Shown: piece after piece, positions 36,887 to 44,853 of the stretch
Layout of the letters: the number at the start of each line of letters is the position of its first letter
Position numbering within the stretch: position 1 is the stretch's first letter
Assembly: GCA_928721915.1 (NCBI GenBank)
Contig: CAKMVZ010000001.1
Location: 310,001-374,000, forward strand
Direction: 5' to 3'
Length of the DNA stretch: 64,000 bases
Source: an uncultured Clostridia bacterium
GTDB lineage: Bacteria > Bacillota > Clostridia > TANB77 > CAG-508
Translations under genes and position numbers: made by a program
Notes under the pieces: model-generated
Told to the model about the DNA's origin: nothing
Databases searched by the model: none
Seen by the model: only the letters and a program-made list of their open reading frames with translations

Positions 36887-38017
36887 ATGATTTATTTAGA
36901 TAATGCTGCAACAACTTTTCCTAAGCCAGAAAGTGTGTATAAAAAATTAGATGAAGCCAATAGAAACTATGCATTTAATTCTGGAAGAGGAAGTTATAAA
37001 AAATCAAAAGAAATATCAAGAATAATAGATGATACAAGGGAAAAAATTGCTGATTTAGCTAGTTTTGAGGATAAGAATAATGTAATATTTTCATCATCAT
37101 CAACTGAAGCATTAAATAAAATTATTTTGGGATTAGAATATAAAGAAGGAGATATTATATATATTTCTCCATTTGAACATAATTCTTTAATTAGACCATT
37201 AGAATTAGTAAAAAGAAAATATAATATAGAATTAAAAATTTTACCCATAGACAGTAAGACATGGGAATTTACAGAAGAGTTAAATAATATATTTGCTTTG
37301 GAAAAACCTAGATATATTTTTATATCATCAAAAAGTAATGTTTGTGGATTTAAGATTAATTATAAATATGTGTTTGAACTAGGAAAAAAATATGATGCGA
37401 TTAATATTTTAGATGCTTCACAATCATTTGGAGTAGATAAAGACATAAGTATGAATAATACAGATTTCTTAGTTTTTGCGGGACACAAGTCGTTATATGC
37501 TTCTTTTGGAGTTGCTGGTTTTATTATTAATAAGAATGTAAAATTAAAAAGTGTCTTTGTAGGAGGGACAGGTTCAGATTCTTTAAATCCAATAATGCCA
37601 GATGAATTACCTACGAAATATGAAGCAGGAAGTAAAAACGTAGTATCTATAATAGGACTAAACGAAAGTATTAAATGGCTAAAGAGTAACGATGTTGAAA
37701 AAAAAGAAAAAGAATTAACTAATTATATGATATCAAAGTTAAAAACAATTGAAAAAGTAATATTATATTTACCAGAGCAAGAAGATAGATGTGTAGGGGT
37801 AATTTCAATTAATGTAAAAGGATATCTACCAGATGAAGTAGGCAGGGTATTAGATGAGGAATTCAATATATGCGTTAGAGCAGGTTTTCATTGTTCACCT
37901 TTAATACATAGAATTTTAAATACTAAAGAAATTGGCGGAACAGTAAGGATAAGTGTAAATTACTTTAATACTATAAAGGATATTGATAATTTAATAGATG
38001 CACTAAAAACATTTTAG
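36887..38017 (+). CDS. sspA-like: Cysteine desulfurase, DndA/SspA-type
   Basis: 376 residues from the ATG at 36887, 8 bases after GAAAGAGG; an in-frame GTG at 36869 is less likely. Class V aminotransferase fold: opening YLDNAATTFPKPESV, the PLP lysine in FAGHKSLYASFG (about residue 200), and the active cysteine in VRAGFHCSPLIH (about residue 335). It takes sulfur from cysteine and would feed the sspD-like enzyme. Position inside the operon, rather than with isc/suf genes, supports a dedicated role. Confidence 0.85.
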   Translation: MIYLDNAATTFPKPESVYKKLDEANRNYAFNSGRGSYKKSKEISRIIDDTREKIADLASFEDKNNVIFSSSSTEALNKIILGLEYKEGDIIYISPFEHNSLIRPLELVKRKYNIELKILPIDSKTWEFTEELNNIFALEKPRYIFISSKSNVCGFKINYKYVFELGKKYDAINILDASQSFGVDKDISMNNTDFLVFAGHKSLYASFGVAGFIINKNVKLKSVFVGGTGSDSLNPIMPDELPTKYEAGSKNVVSIIGLNESIKWLKSNDVEKKEKELTNYMISKLKTIEKVILYLPEQEDRCVGVISINVKGYLPDEVGRVLDEEFNICVRAGFHCSPLIHRILNTKEIGGTVRISVNYFNTIKDIDNLIDALKTF

Positions 38018-38029
38018 AAAGGAGAAAAT

Positions 38030-40225
38030 ATGTCTTTTAAAAATATAGAAATAAAAAAAGAATATAGAATTCCTAAAGATAATATAGTAATAGATTTATA
38101 TATACCATTATTAAAAGAAGCAGTATTATATAAACGCAGTGTGGGATTTTTTACTTCCTCAGCATTGATGGAAATAGCAACAGGTGTAGCACATTTAGTT
38201 AACAATAATGGGAAAATATTACTTATAGTATCACCATACCTTGATGATGATGATATTGAAGCAATAAATAAGGGATATGATTTGAGAAAAAATATAATTG
38301 AGCAGGCAATGTTAAAATATTTAACAGAGCCACAAAACTATTTTGAAGAAGAGAAACTTAATTTATTAGCTACCCTAATAGCACAAAACAAGTTAGACAT
38401 AAAGATAGCATTTTCATACAAAAATAATAAATTAGGATTATATCATGAAAAAATGGGAATTTTTTGCGATAAAGAAAATAATAAGGTGGCATTTTCTGGT
38501 TCAATGAATGAATCTCAAACAGCATTTGCTATAAATTATGAAGCAATTGATGTATATAAATCTTGGAATTCTCAAGATGAAAAAGAAAGAGTAGAAAATA
38601 AAGAAATTGCTTTTGAAAGACTATGGTCTAATATAGACGATTCAGCAAAAGTACTAGATTTTCCAGAAGCTGTAAAGAAAAAAATCTTAACATATAAAAA
38701 AGAAAAAATAAATTTTCAAATATTAGAAGAAGAAATAGAAAAAGAGATAGAAGAAGATAATAAAGAGAGTAATTATTATAATGATATATTAGAAAAAAAT
38801 ACAAATGAACCTAATATACCTAATGGTATAGAGTTACATCCATATCAAAAAAAAGCAATTGAAAATTGGAAAAAACAAGGCTATAAAGGAATGTTTGATA
38901 TGGCTACTGGTACAGGTAAAACTTTTACAGGTTTAGGAGCAATAACAAAAATTTATCAAGAAAAAAAAGGAAAATTAGCAGTAGTTATAGTATGCCCATA
39001 CCAGCATTTAGTAAATCAATGGGTGGAAGATATATTAAAATTTAATATAATGCCTATAATAGGGCATAGTGCTTCTGAACAAAAAGACTTTAAAAAAAGA
39101 CTAAAAGATGCTATAATAGATTATAATTTAGGAATTAGAAATTTCTTTTGTTTTATAAGTACTAATGCAACATATAGTACTAAAACTATACAAAATGAAT
39201 TATCTAAAATCAAAGGAGATTTACTGTTAGTAGTAGATGAAGCACACAATTTTGGGGCACAGTCATTAATAAAAACATTAGATGACAAATTTAAATACAG
39301 ATTGGCTCTATCAGCAACATTTGAAAGACATAATGACGAAGAAGGAACAAAAAAATTAAGAGAATATTTTGGTGAAAAGTGTATTGAATTTACATTAGAT
39401 GAAGCAATTGCTGAAGGATATCTTACACCATACAAATATTATCCTATTATAGTTTCATTAAATGATGATGAATTGAGCCAATATAAACAGTTAACCAGCA
39501 GAATAAGTAAATGTATCATAAACGATAGGAATGGAAAAAAATCTTTAAGTGAAAGAGGAAAGAGACTTCTTTTAGAGAGAGCAAGAATTGTTGCGGGAGC
39601 TAGAGAAAAAATTCCGATATTAAAAAAATACCTTAAAGAATATGTTAATGACAAACATTTATTGGTTTATTGTGGAGCGACAACTTTAAGTGATGATGAA
39701 TCAGGAGTAATAGAAGATAAAAGGCAAATAGATATTATAACTAAAATGATGAGTGAAGAATTAAATATGAAAGTATCACAATTTACATCTAGAGAGAGTA
39801 ATGAAGAAAGAGAAATTTTAAGAAAAGAATTTGGAGAAGGAAAATTACTACAGGCATTAATAGCAATTAGATGTTTAGATGAAGGTGTTAATATTCCACA
39901 AATAAAAACAGCATTTATTTTGGCAAGTACAACAAATCCTAAAGAATATATACAGCGAAGAGGAAGAGTTCTAAGAAAAGACAAAGGAAAACAATTTGCT
40001 ATTATTTATGATTTTGTTACATTACCAAGAAAAATAGAAACAATATGGAATTTAACTGAAGATGAGATAAAAGGGGAAAAAACATTAGCTAAAAATGAAT
40101 TAAAAAGAGTAGAAGAATTTAAAAGATTAGCATTGAATCCACTAGACTCAGATAATGTAATAGAAGAAATTAGAGAAGCATATCAATTGTGGAAAGATGA
40201 AGAGGTAAAAGGAGATGTGTATTAA
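38030..40225 (+). CDS. DEAD/DEAH helicase with N-terminal PLD-like domain (SspF-like candidate)
   Basis: 731 residues. The N-terminal phospholipase-D-like domain has YHEKMGIF near residue 137 and SGSMNES near 155, an H-K-S/N active-site pattern. Superfamily 2 helicase motifs follow: GTGTGKT (about 291), VDEAHNFG (about 402), ALSATFERH, and QRRGRVLR (about 641). PLD-helicase fusions are common restriction effectors. In Ssp systems an SspFGH module attacks DNA without phosphorothioate marks; this gene may fill that helicase role. Start 12 bases after sspA-like stop, with AAAGGAG. Confidence 0.8.
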   Translation: MSFKNIEIKKEYRIPKDNIVIDLYIPLLKEAVLYKRSVGFFTSSALMEIATGVAHLVNNNGKILLIVSPYLDDDDIEAINKGYDLRKNIIEQAMLKYLTEPQNYFEEEKLNLLATLIAQNKLDIKIAFSYKNNKLGLYHEKMGIFCDKENNKVAFSGSMNESQTAFAINYEAIDVYKSWNSQDEKERVENKEIAFERLWSNIDDSAKVLDFPEAVKKKILTYKKEKINFQILEEEIEKEIEEDNKESNYYNDILEKNTNEPNIPNGIELHPYQKKAIENWKKQGYKGMFDMATGTGKTFTGLGAITKIYQEKKGKLAVVIVCPYQHLVNQWVEDILKFNIMPIIGHSASEQKDFKKRLKDAIIDYNLGIRNFFCFISTNATYSTKTIQNELSKIKGDLLLVVDEAHNFGAQSLIKTLDDKFKYRLALSATFERHNDEEGTKKLREYFGEKCIEFTLDEAIAEGYLTPYKYYPIIVSLNDDELSQYKQLTSRISKCIINDRNGKKSLSERGKRLLLERARIVAGAREKIPILKKYLKEYVNDKHLLVYCGATTLSDDESGVIEDKRQIDIITKMMSEELNMKVSQFTSRESNEEREILRKEFGEGKLLQALIAIRCLDEGVNIPQIKTAFILASTTNPKEYIQRRGRVLRKDKGKQFAIIYDFVTLPRKIETIWNLTEDEIKGEKTLAKNELKRVEEFKRLALNPLDSDNVIEEIREAYQLWKDEEVKGDVY

Positions 40226-40377
40226 TGGAAGAAATAAATGATGAAAAATTAAAAAGAATGATGAGGAAAATTATTTCTATAGAAAAAGAATATGCACAAA
40301 CTAAAGAAGGCACTGAGAATGAAATAAAAAATAAAATTAAAAAGATTATAGAGGAGGTAGCAGAAGAATGTTATTAA
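40225..40377 (+). CDS. 50-residue helical protein between helicase and SMC-like ATPase
   Basis: A short gene overlapping both neighbours: its ATG shares a base with the helicase stop (TAATG), and its last ten bases overlap the next start. It encodes 50 residues, strongly helical and charged (KLKRMMRKIISIEKEYAQTK, IKNKIKKIIEEVAEE). The GAGGAGG used by the next gene lies inside its 3' end. Tight coupling on both sides argues that it is a real component, perhaps an adaptor. No family recognised. Confidence 0.6.
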   Translation: MEEINDEKLKRMMRKIISIEKEYAQTKEGTENEIKNKIKKIIEEVAEECY

Positions 40378-42413
40378 AAAGTATTGAATTAAAAAATTTT
40401 AGACAATTTAGAAATGCACAGCCAATTACTTTTGCTACTGATAATAAAAAAAATGTTACTATAATTATGGCAGAAAATGGTGTTGGTAAAACTACTTTAG
40501 CACAAGCTTTTCAATGGGTATTATATGCAAATGTGGATGGATTTAGAAATAAATCTGTATTAAATTTAAAAGAAGAAAAAGAAATGAATCCAGGAGAGAC
40601 AAGAGAGGTTGAAGTAAAGTTAGATTTAGAACATTCTAATATAGAATATTGCATTGTAAGAACACAAAAATTTTATAAAGAAGGCAGTGGAAGAACAAGA
40701 AGCAATCCGAGTGAATTAAAGATAACATATAAAAATGATGATGGACAGACTGAATTTGTTGAAGAAACTAAAAAATATAGTGTTATAAAGGAAATACTTC
40801 CAGAAGAACTTTCAAAATATTTTTTCTTTGATGGAGAAAGAATAAATAGAATGAGTACAGAAATTAATGATAAAGGGAAAAGCTCAGATTTTGCTGAAGC
40901 TGTTGAAAGCTTGCTTGGACTAAAGCCATTAAAACAATTAATAAGACATTTAAAACCATCAATAGAGAGCAGTGTTATAGGAAAATTTGATGAAGAAATT
41001 GATAATAATGGAGATCAAAATTCTAGAAAATTATCAGAAAAAATCCATGAGACAAATAAACAAATTGAATTTGATACTAATAGAGTGAATGAAATAAAGG
41101 ATCAAATTATCGAATATTCTAATAAAAGAGAAAGAATTAAGAATGATTTATTAAAATGTGCAGATGTAGAAAAATTACAAGAAAAAGCGAATTATTTAGA
41201 AAAAGAAATTGAAACTCATAAACAATTAAAAAATCAAAAAATACAATCATTTATAAAACAATTTAACTCTACAATGGCAATATTTCTTCAGAGAAAATTA
41301 ATTGAGGAGGCTATGCAAGACCTTGCTAATGCTGGAAAAATAGATGAAGGAATACCTTATGTTAGAGATGAAACAATAAAATTTCTATTAGAACGAAAAA
41401 GATGCTTATGTGGAGCAGATTTATCAGATACATCTAGTGAATGTTTTAAAAACTTAATTAAAGAATTAGATTATGTACCTCCGATTTCTTTAGGAGGATC
41501 TATAAAAAATTTTGTTGAAAAATCTAAAGATAAAATAAAATTTAGTGAAAATTATTATTCAATAATGACAGAGTACTATAAAGATATCAGGAGATATAAA
41601 AATAATATTGAAGAAGAAGAAAATCAAAGATCTAATATTGATGATAATATTCTTAAAAATAATAAAGCAAACGAATTTAAAAGAGAACAAAAAGATTGTG
41701 AGGAGCAAATTGAAAGATTAGAAAATGAAAAGATAAAAAGAATAGAATCACTTGCTGTGAACAAGCAAATATTAGAGAATGATATGAGAGAAAGAGAAAG
41801 ATTAACTAATGTTAATGAAAAAAATAGAAAAGTTCAATTATATAGAAAATATGCTCTAAGAATATATGAAGATGTGGAGAAAACATATAGAAATGAAGAA
41901 GCTAAAACAAGAGAAGAGTTAAAAAAAGCAATCAATACTTTATTTGAAAAAATATATGGAAAAGGAATGTATATTGATGTTGATGAACAATATCATATTA
42001 AGGTATTAGTAAACGAATTGAGTGATGATGAGAATTTTAATGATATTGACATAGACTATTCAACAGCACAAAGCTATTCAGTAATATTTGCATTTATTGT
42101 TGGTATTTTAGAGTTAGCTAAAAAAAGAACAGCTAATAATGAAGAACATTTAATTGAAACAGAGGAATATCCACTAGTAATGGATGCTCCATTATCAGCA
42201 TTTGACCAACATAGAATAAAAAACATATGTGATACTATTCCAGGTATAGCACGACAAGTAATAATTATTATAAAGGATACTGATGGCAATATAGCAAAGG
42301 AAAATTTAACTGATTTCATAGGAAAAGAATATGAAATGAAAGCACAAGAATTTTCTGATGAAAACCATAGTGTAGTAGAATCATATATAAAAGAGAAAGG
42401 AGTAATACAATGA
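40368..42413 (+). CDS. DndD-like SMC/Rad50-type ATPase (SspG-like candidate)
   Basis: 681 residues. N-terminal ABC half with IELKNFRQF, Walker A AENGVGKTTL (about residue 35) and FFFDGERI (about 151), a signature I associate with DndD. A central coiled coil contains a CLCGADL zinc-hook-like site near 346. The C-terminal half has YPLVMDAPLSAFD (Walker B, about 600). In Dnd systems DndD is part of the modification complex. Here, with sspBCDA present, it may belong to the effector module instead. It overlaps the next gene by 4 bases. Confidence 0.8.
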   Translation: MLLKSIELKNFRQFRNAQPITFATDNKKNVTIIMAENGVGKTTLAQAFQWVLYANVDGFRNKSVLNLKEEKEMNPGETREVEVKLDLEHSNIEYCIVRTQKFYKEGSGRTRSNPSELKITYKNDDGQTEFVEETKKYSVIKEILPEELSKYFFFDGERINRMSTEINDKGKSSDFAEAVESLLGLKPLKQLIRHLKPSIESSVIGKFDEEIDNNGDQNSRKLSEKIHETNKQIEFDTNRVNEIKDQIIEYSNKRERIKNDLLKCADVEKLQEKANYLEKEIETHKQLKNQKIQSFIKQFNSTMAIFLQRKLIEEAMQDLANAGKIDEGIPYVRDETIKFLLERKRCLCGADLSDTSSECFKNLIKELDYVPPISLGGSIKNFVEKSKDKIKFSENYYSIMTEYYKDIRRYKNNIEEEENQRSNIDDNILKNNKANEFKREQKDCEEQIERLENEKIKRIESLAVNKQILENDMRERERLTNVNEKNRKVQLYRKYALRIYEDVEKTYRNEEAKTREELKKAINTLFEKIYGKGMYIDVDEQYHIKVLVNELSDDENFNDIDIDYSTAQSYSVIFAFIVGILELAKKRTANNEEHLIETEEYPLVMDAPLSAFDQHRIKNICDTIPGIARQVIIIIKDTDGNIAKENLTDFIGKEYEMKAQEFSDENHSVVESYIKEKGVIQ

Positions 42414-42988
42414 ATGATGAAGTAATAGATACGAGTGAATTTCAATTTAAAGGTAAACATGCTGAATATGTGAATAAATTAACATCAATAATAGATACAA
42501 GAAGTAATTTTAGCATTTTTAACTATAATGTTGATGTATTAATTATTGCTCCTATTGTAGGAAAACTATATGGAAGAAAAGCAAAGGTGGATAATGATAA
42601 TAGTATCAAACCAATAAAAATAAACTTTCAACAGCTAACAAGCAGATCATCTTTTTTAGATTATAATAAAGAATTAATCTTATTATTAAGCAAGAAAGAT
42701 TCGACAGATATACAAGAGAGAATTGATAAGGCATTTAGATATATTTATGATAATAAAGAAGAGAACAAAGAAAAGAGAAAAGAATGTGAAGAAGAATACT
42801 TAGAATACATATTAGGCGGTGTAGAAGTACTTTATGAGAAAATTATGCAAGATGCAAGAACAATTGATGATTATATTGACAATATGTACGAATTTATAAA
42901 TGATGTACAAAGCATTATTGGAACTGAAGAAATGACAGAAGATGAATTATTTAATTTATGTATGAAAGCAGAAAATAGTCAAAAATAA
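42410..42988 (+). CDS. Last gene of the defence operon, unknown (SspH-like position)
   Basis: 192 residues starting at an ATG that overlaps the previous stop (ATGA). Soluble alpha/beta start (FQFKGKHAEYVNKL, FNYNVDVLIIAPIVGKLYGRK) and an acidic helical C-terminus. It shows none of the length or features of DndE. The overlap with the SMC-like gene suggests a direct partner. A terminator follows at 43041. Function unknown. Confidence 0.65.
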   Translation: MNDEVIDTSEFQFKGKHAEYVNKLTSIIDTRSNFSIFNYNVDVLIIAPIVGKLYGRKAKVDNDNSIKPIKINFQQLTSRSSFLDYNKELILLLSKKDSTDIQERIDKAFRYIYDNKEENKEKRKECEEEYLEYILGGVEVLYEKIMQDARTIDDYIDNMYEFINDVQSIIGTEEMTEDELFNLCMKAENSQK

Positions 42989-43040
42989 GCAAAACTTAAA
43001 GAATATTAAATTTTATAAAATTAAATAAAAGTAAATAAAA

Positions 43041-43080
43041 AATATATGAAAAGGAAAAAAGCACTTTTCATATATTTTTT
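43041..43080 (+). terminator. Terminator of the defence operon
   Basis: Stem AATATATGAAAAG (43041-43053) and CTTTTCATATATT (43064-43076) followed by T residues. It closes the operon begun at 30796. Confidence 0.75.
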
Positions 43081-43397
43081 TGCATTTTTTACACAATTCG
43101 ACAAATTACGCAAGAAAAATATGATAAAATTCATAAAACGGATGAAAAAAACTTAAACTACCAAAGATATAACAAAAAATAGAAGGTTTGGGGATGAAAT
43201 GGATATATCTGAAATAGTATTTAATTATAAAAATAGAATTAAAAAGCACATAATTAACTTATAACAAGCTATTTGTGTGCTTTTTTTAGTTATTATAATA
43301 TCCAATAAAATACTACACTAATTTATAAAAATTCTAATGAAAAATAGTGAAAAGTTTATGTATGTTAGTGTAGCATTGGGCATTCATATATAAAACT
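43081..43397. other. Noncoding gap with a short terminator-bearing unit
   Basis: A GGTTTGGGG at 43185 recalls the ICE promoter block, but no TATAAT stands 27 nt downstream. A 20-codon frame (43200-43262) overlaps the stem AAAAAGCACA (43241-43250), which pairs with TGTGCTTTTT (43276-43285) and is followed by more T. This could be a short leader transcript or a terminator for read-through. The rest shows nothing I recognise. Confidence 0.4.
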
Positions 43398-43424
43398 CAA
43401 ACTACACAAAAGGAGTGTAGTTTG
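43398..43424 (+). promoter_or_regulatory. Hairpin around the leader-ORF ribosome site
   Basis: Perfect 10-base stem CAAACTACAC (43398-43407) and GTGTAGTTTG (43415-43424). The loop AAAAGGA is the ribosome site of the leader ORF and the second arm ends at its GTG start. Confidence 0.6.
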
Positions 43425-43579
43425 TGAGATCCGTTAAATTAATTATATATAGAGCAACAATTATAGAGGTTAAATTTATTTTTAATAATAAATTAGACCT
43501 CTTTTTTCTTTCTGTAGGATTAGTTAATTGCAGATCTCCCCCTCCATTCAATTCAAAACGGATTGAATGGAGGATTTAA
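43424..43579 (+). CDS. 51-residue leader ORF upstream of the sigma-like gene
   Basis: GTG start at 43424, 8 bases after AAAGGAG, running through 51 codons to TAA at 43577-43579, two bases before the sigma-like ATG. The frame passes straight through a terminator (43465-43508) and an RBS-masking hairpin (43541-43573). The peptide (ending PPPFNSKRIEWRI) looks like no known protein. Its position suggests that translation of the ORF, rather than the peptide, controls the next gene. Confidence 0.5.
   Translation: MRSVKLIIYRATIIEVKFIFNNKLDLFFLSVGLVNCRSPPPFNSKRIEWRI
43465..43508 (+). terminator. Attenuator-like terminator inside the leader ORF
   Basis: AGAGGT (43465-43470) pairs with ACCTCT (43497-43502), and after a two-base mismatch AATTTATT pairs with AATAAATT; six T follow. 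Ribosomes translating the leader would cover the 5' arm and prevent it from forming. Confidence 0.6.
43541..43573 (+). promoter_or_regulatory. RBS-sequestering hairpin for the sigma-like gene
   Basis: Perfect 12-base stem CCTCCATTCAAT (43541-43552) and ATTGAATGGAGG (43562-43573), 9-base loop. The 3' arm is the GGAGG ribosome site of the gene starting at 43582, so the site is closed unless the hairpin is opened, for example by ribosomes on the leader ORF. Confidence 0.7.
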
Positions 43580-43581
43580 GA

Positions 43582-44067
43582 ATGAAAGAATATCGTAAAA
43601 TAAAGAGAGAGTTAATAGATACATATATTATTATTAGTAATAATGATGAAAGTAAAAATATTATTGCATTTAAAGATGTGAATGGAAAATCAAGAATTAT
43701 TAGAGCAAATAAGATATTGAGAGATGAATACAAAAGAAGAAAAAGTGAAGAAAACTCACAAAATATTAAATTTAGTAGGTACATAGAACATTCAGAACTA
43801 ACAGATATTTCATTAAACAAAAGAGCTGTAAATAAAGAAATCAGCTTAGAAGAACAAGTTGTTTCAAACTTAGAGTCAGAAAGAATAATAAAAGAAATTT
43901 GGAAATTACCTACACCACAAAATAGGAGAGTTTATATGTATATAGTGAATGAATTTTCATATACAAAAATAGCTAAAATAGAAAACAGAGCTATTCCTAC
44001 AATAAAGGAAAGTATAGACAGAGGATTAGAAAATTTAAGAAAAAAACTGAGAAAATTTAATGTGTAG
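43582..44067 (+). CDS. Sigma-70 region-4-like regulator of the ICE
   Basis: 161 residues from the ATG at 43582, 8 bases after GGAGG; the ATG at 43567 lies inside the hairpin arm. The C-terminal third is a sigma-region-4-like helix-turn-helix (LPTPQNRRVYMYIVNEFSYTKIAKIENRAIPTIKESIDRGLENLRKK). The N-terminal half is basic and lacks a clear region 2. Similar small sigma-like proteins sit near xis and int in Tn916-type elements. It may act on the shared GGTTTGG/TATAAT promoters. Expression appears tightly gated by the leader region. Confidence 0.7.
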   Translation: MKEYRKIKRELIDTYIIISNNDESKNIIAFKDVNGKSRIIRANKILRDEYKRRKSEENSQNIKFSRYIEHSELTDISLNKRAVNKEISLEEQVVSNLESERIIKEIWKLPTPQNRRVYMYIVNEFSYTKIAKIENRAIPTIKESIDRGLENLRKKLRKFNV

Positions 44068-44080
44068 CCCTAAAAAATGA

Positions 44081-44150
44081 TGTGCTAACTGAAAAAACAA
44101 GTGAGAAGAGCTAAATCTTCTTACTTGTTTCTTTTAAAGCAGATAGCACA
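44081..44150 (+). terminator. Nested terminator hairpin after the sigma-like gene
   Basis: Outer stem TGTGCTA (44081-44087) with TAGCACA (44144-44150) encloses an inner stem AACAAGTGAGAAGA (44096-44109) with TCTTCTTACTTGTT (44116-44129) and a T-rich tail. Strong inner terminator; the outer pairing may stabilise or replace it. Confidence 0.7.
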
Positions 44151-44165
44151 TTGACAAGTAAATAT

Positions 44166-44399
44166 ATTAGTTACAAGACTTTAACTAATATAGGTAGCTC
44201 CAAGAAGGCGAAAGTTAATTTAAGTTAAATAGCGACTATAATGAGGGAAAAAGTAAACGATGGTAAGTTTATAAGGCGAAGAACTATATTAGTGTGATAA
44301 TGATACTTCGACTTGGCTTAACATTAGTTGAGAAGTCGCTCGGTGGAAACGGAGAGGTTGAAATACCTATGTGAAGATACCAATTCACTTGTAACTAAT
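44166..44399 (+). ncRNA. Candidate structured RNA closed by a 12-bp stem
   Basis: ATTAGTTACAAG (44166-44177) is perfectly complementary to CTTGTAACTAAT (44388-44399), closing a 234-base region without an ORF. Inside are TTTAACT (44180-44186) with AGTTAAA (44223-44229), AGCGACT (44231-44237) with AGTCGCT (44334-44340), AGGTA (44192-44196) with TACCT (44364-44368), and a hairpin CTTAAC/GTTGAG near 44317-44332. The pairing of AGTCGCT competes with CGACTT (44309-44314) to AAGTCG (44333-44338), so two folds may alternate. Base composition is richer in G than its surroundings. I cannot match a known RNA class. It precedes the xis operon. Confidence 0.6.
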
Positions 44400-44431
44400 T
44401 AAAAGTTTATAAGTGAAAGGATCTGATAAAA

Positions 44432-44650
44432 ATGAAATTAAATAATGTCAAAACAGTAACTAAAAGACAAGCGAAAGCTTATGCAGTTATAGCATTAAAT
44501 ACTTTAGGAGTGGCACCAAATGATTTAGATGTAAAGTTATTATATGAAGAAATAGAATGTGTAATGAAGTTGTATTCTCCAAGAGAAGCAGTAGAAAAAG
44601 CAGAACAAATTTTAGCAAAAGGAGGAACAGCTATATGGAAGAAAAAATAG
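44432..44650 (+). CDS. Small conserved-type ICE protein upstream of xis
   Basis: 72 residues starting at ATG after GAAAGGATC. Sequence KTVTKRQAKAYAVIALNTLGV..YSPREAVEKAEQILAKGG is helical and resembles small proteins located next to xis-int in Tn916-like elements. It overlaps the xis-like gene by 16 bases and contains that gene's AGGAGG site. Function unknown. Confidence 0.6.
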   Translation: MKLNNVKTVTKRQAKAYAVIALNTLGVAPNDLDVKLLYEEIECVMKLYSPREAVEKAEQILAKGGTAIWKKK

Positions 44651-44820
44651 GAATAAATATAAAAGAAGCTTCAGAAATATTAGGTATTAGTAAACAACTT
44701 ATGACAGAATTAACAAAGCTAAAAGATTTTCCTTGCATAAAATTTGAAAGAAGAATCGTGATAAACAAGCCAATGATGATTGAATGGTTTAATAAAAATT
44801 CAGGGAGAATTATTGTTTAG
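44635..44820 (+). CDS. xis: Excisionase-like HTH protein (Xis)
   Basis: 61 residues from the ATG at 44635, 9 bases after AGGAGG; the longer frame starts inside the upstream gene without a site. The sequence INIKEASEILGISKQLMTELTKLKDFPCIKFERRIVINKPMMIEWF is a compact excisionase-type winged helix, including the wing strand. Together with the adjacent integrase it would direct ICE excision. The int promoter begins with the base after its stop codon. Confidence 0.8.
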   Translation: MEEKIGINIKEASEILGISKQLMTELTKLKDFPCIKFERRIVINKPMMIEWFNKNSGRIIV

Positions 44821-44853
44821 GGTTTGGTCTTAAAAATATAAAGGATTTATAAT
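44821..44853 (+). promoter_or_regulatory. ICE-type promoter of int: GGTTTGGT block, 27 nt, TATAAT
   Basis: GGTTTGGTCTT begins at 44821 and TATAAT lies at 44848-44853. The 27-nt offset equals that of the five other copies. The -10 box lies within the 5' arm of a terminator (44843-44902). Confidence 0.65.

Noticed and set aside
30796..42988. Classification as a canonical Dnd (DndABCDE/FGH) system
   Set aside because: DndC-, DndA- and DndD-like proteins are present, but DndB and DndE are not visible and DUF4007 plus a large SspC/BrxC-like ATPase are, which fits Ssp better.
43185..43220. Seventh ICE-type promoter at GGTTTGGGG
   Set aside because: No TATAAT-like box lies at the 27-nt offset; the nearest TAGTAT is at 30 nt.
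44160..44431. Group I or group II intron
   Set aside because: I find no domain V-like hairpin, no intron-encoded protein and no split exon; the surrounding genes are complete.
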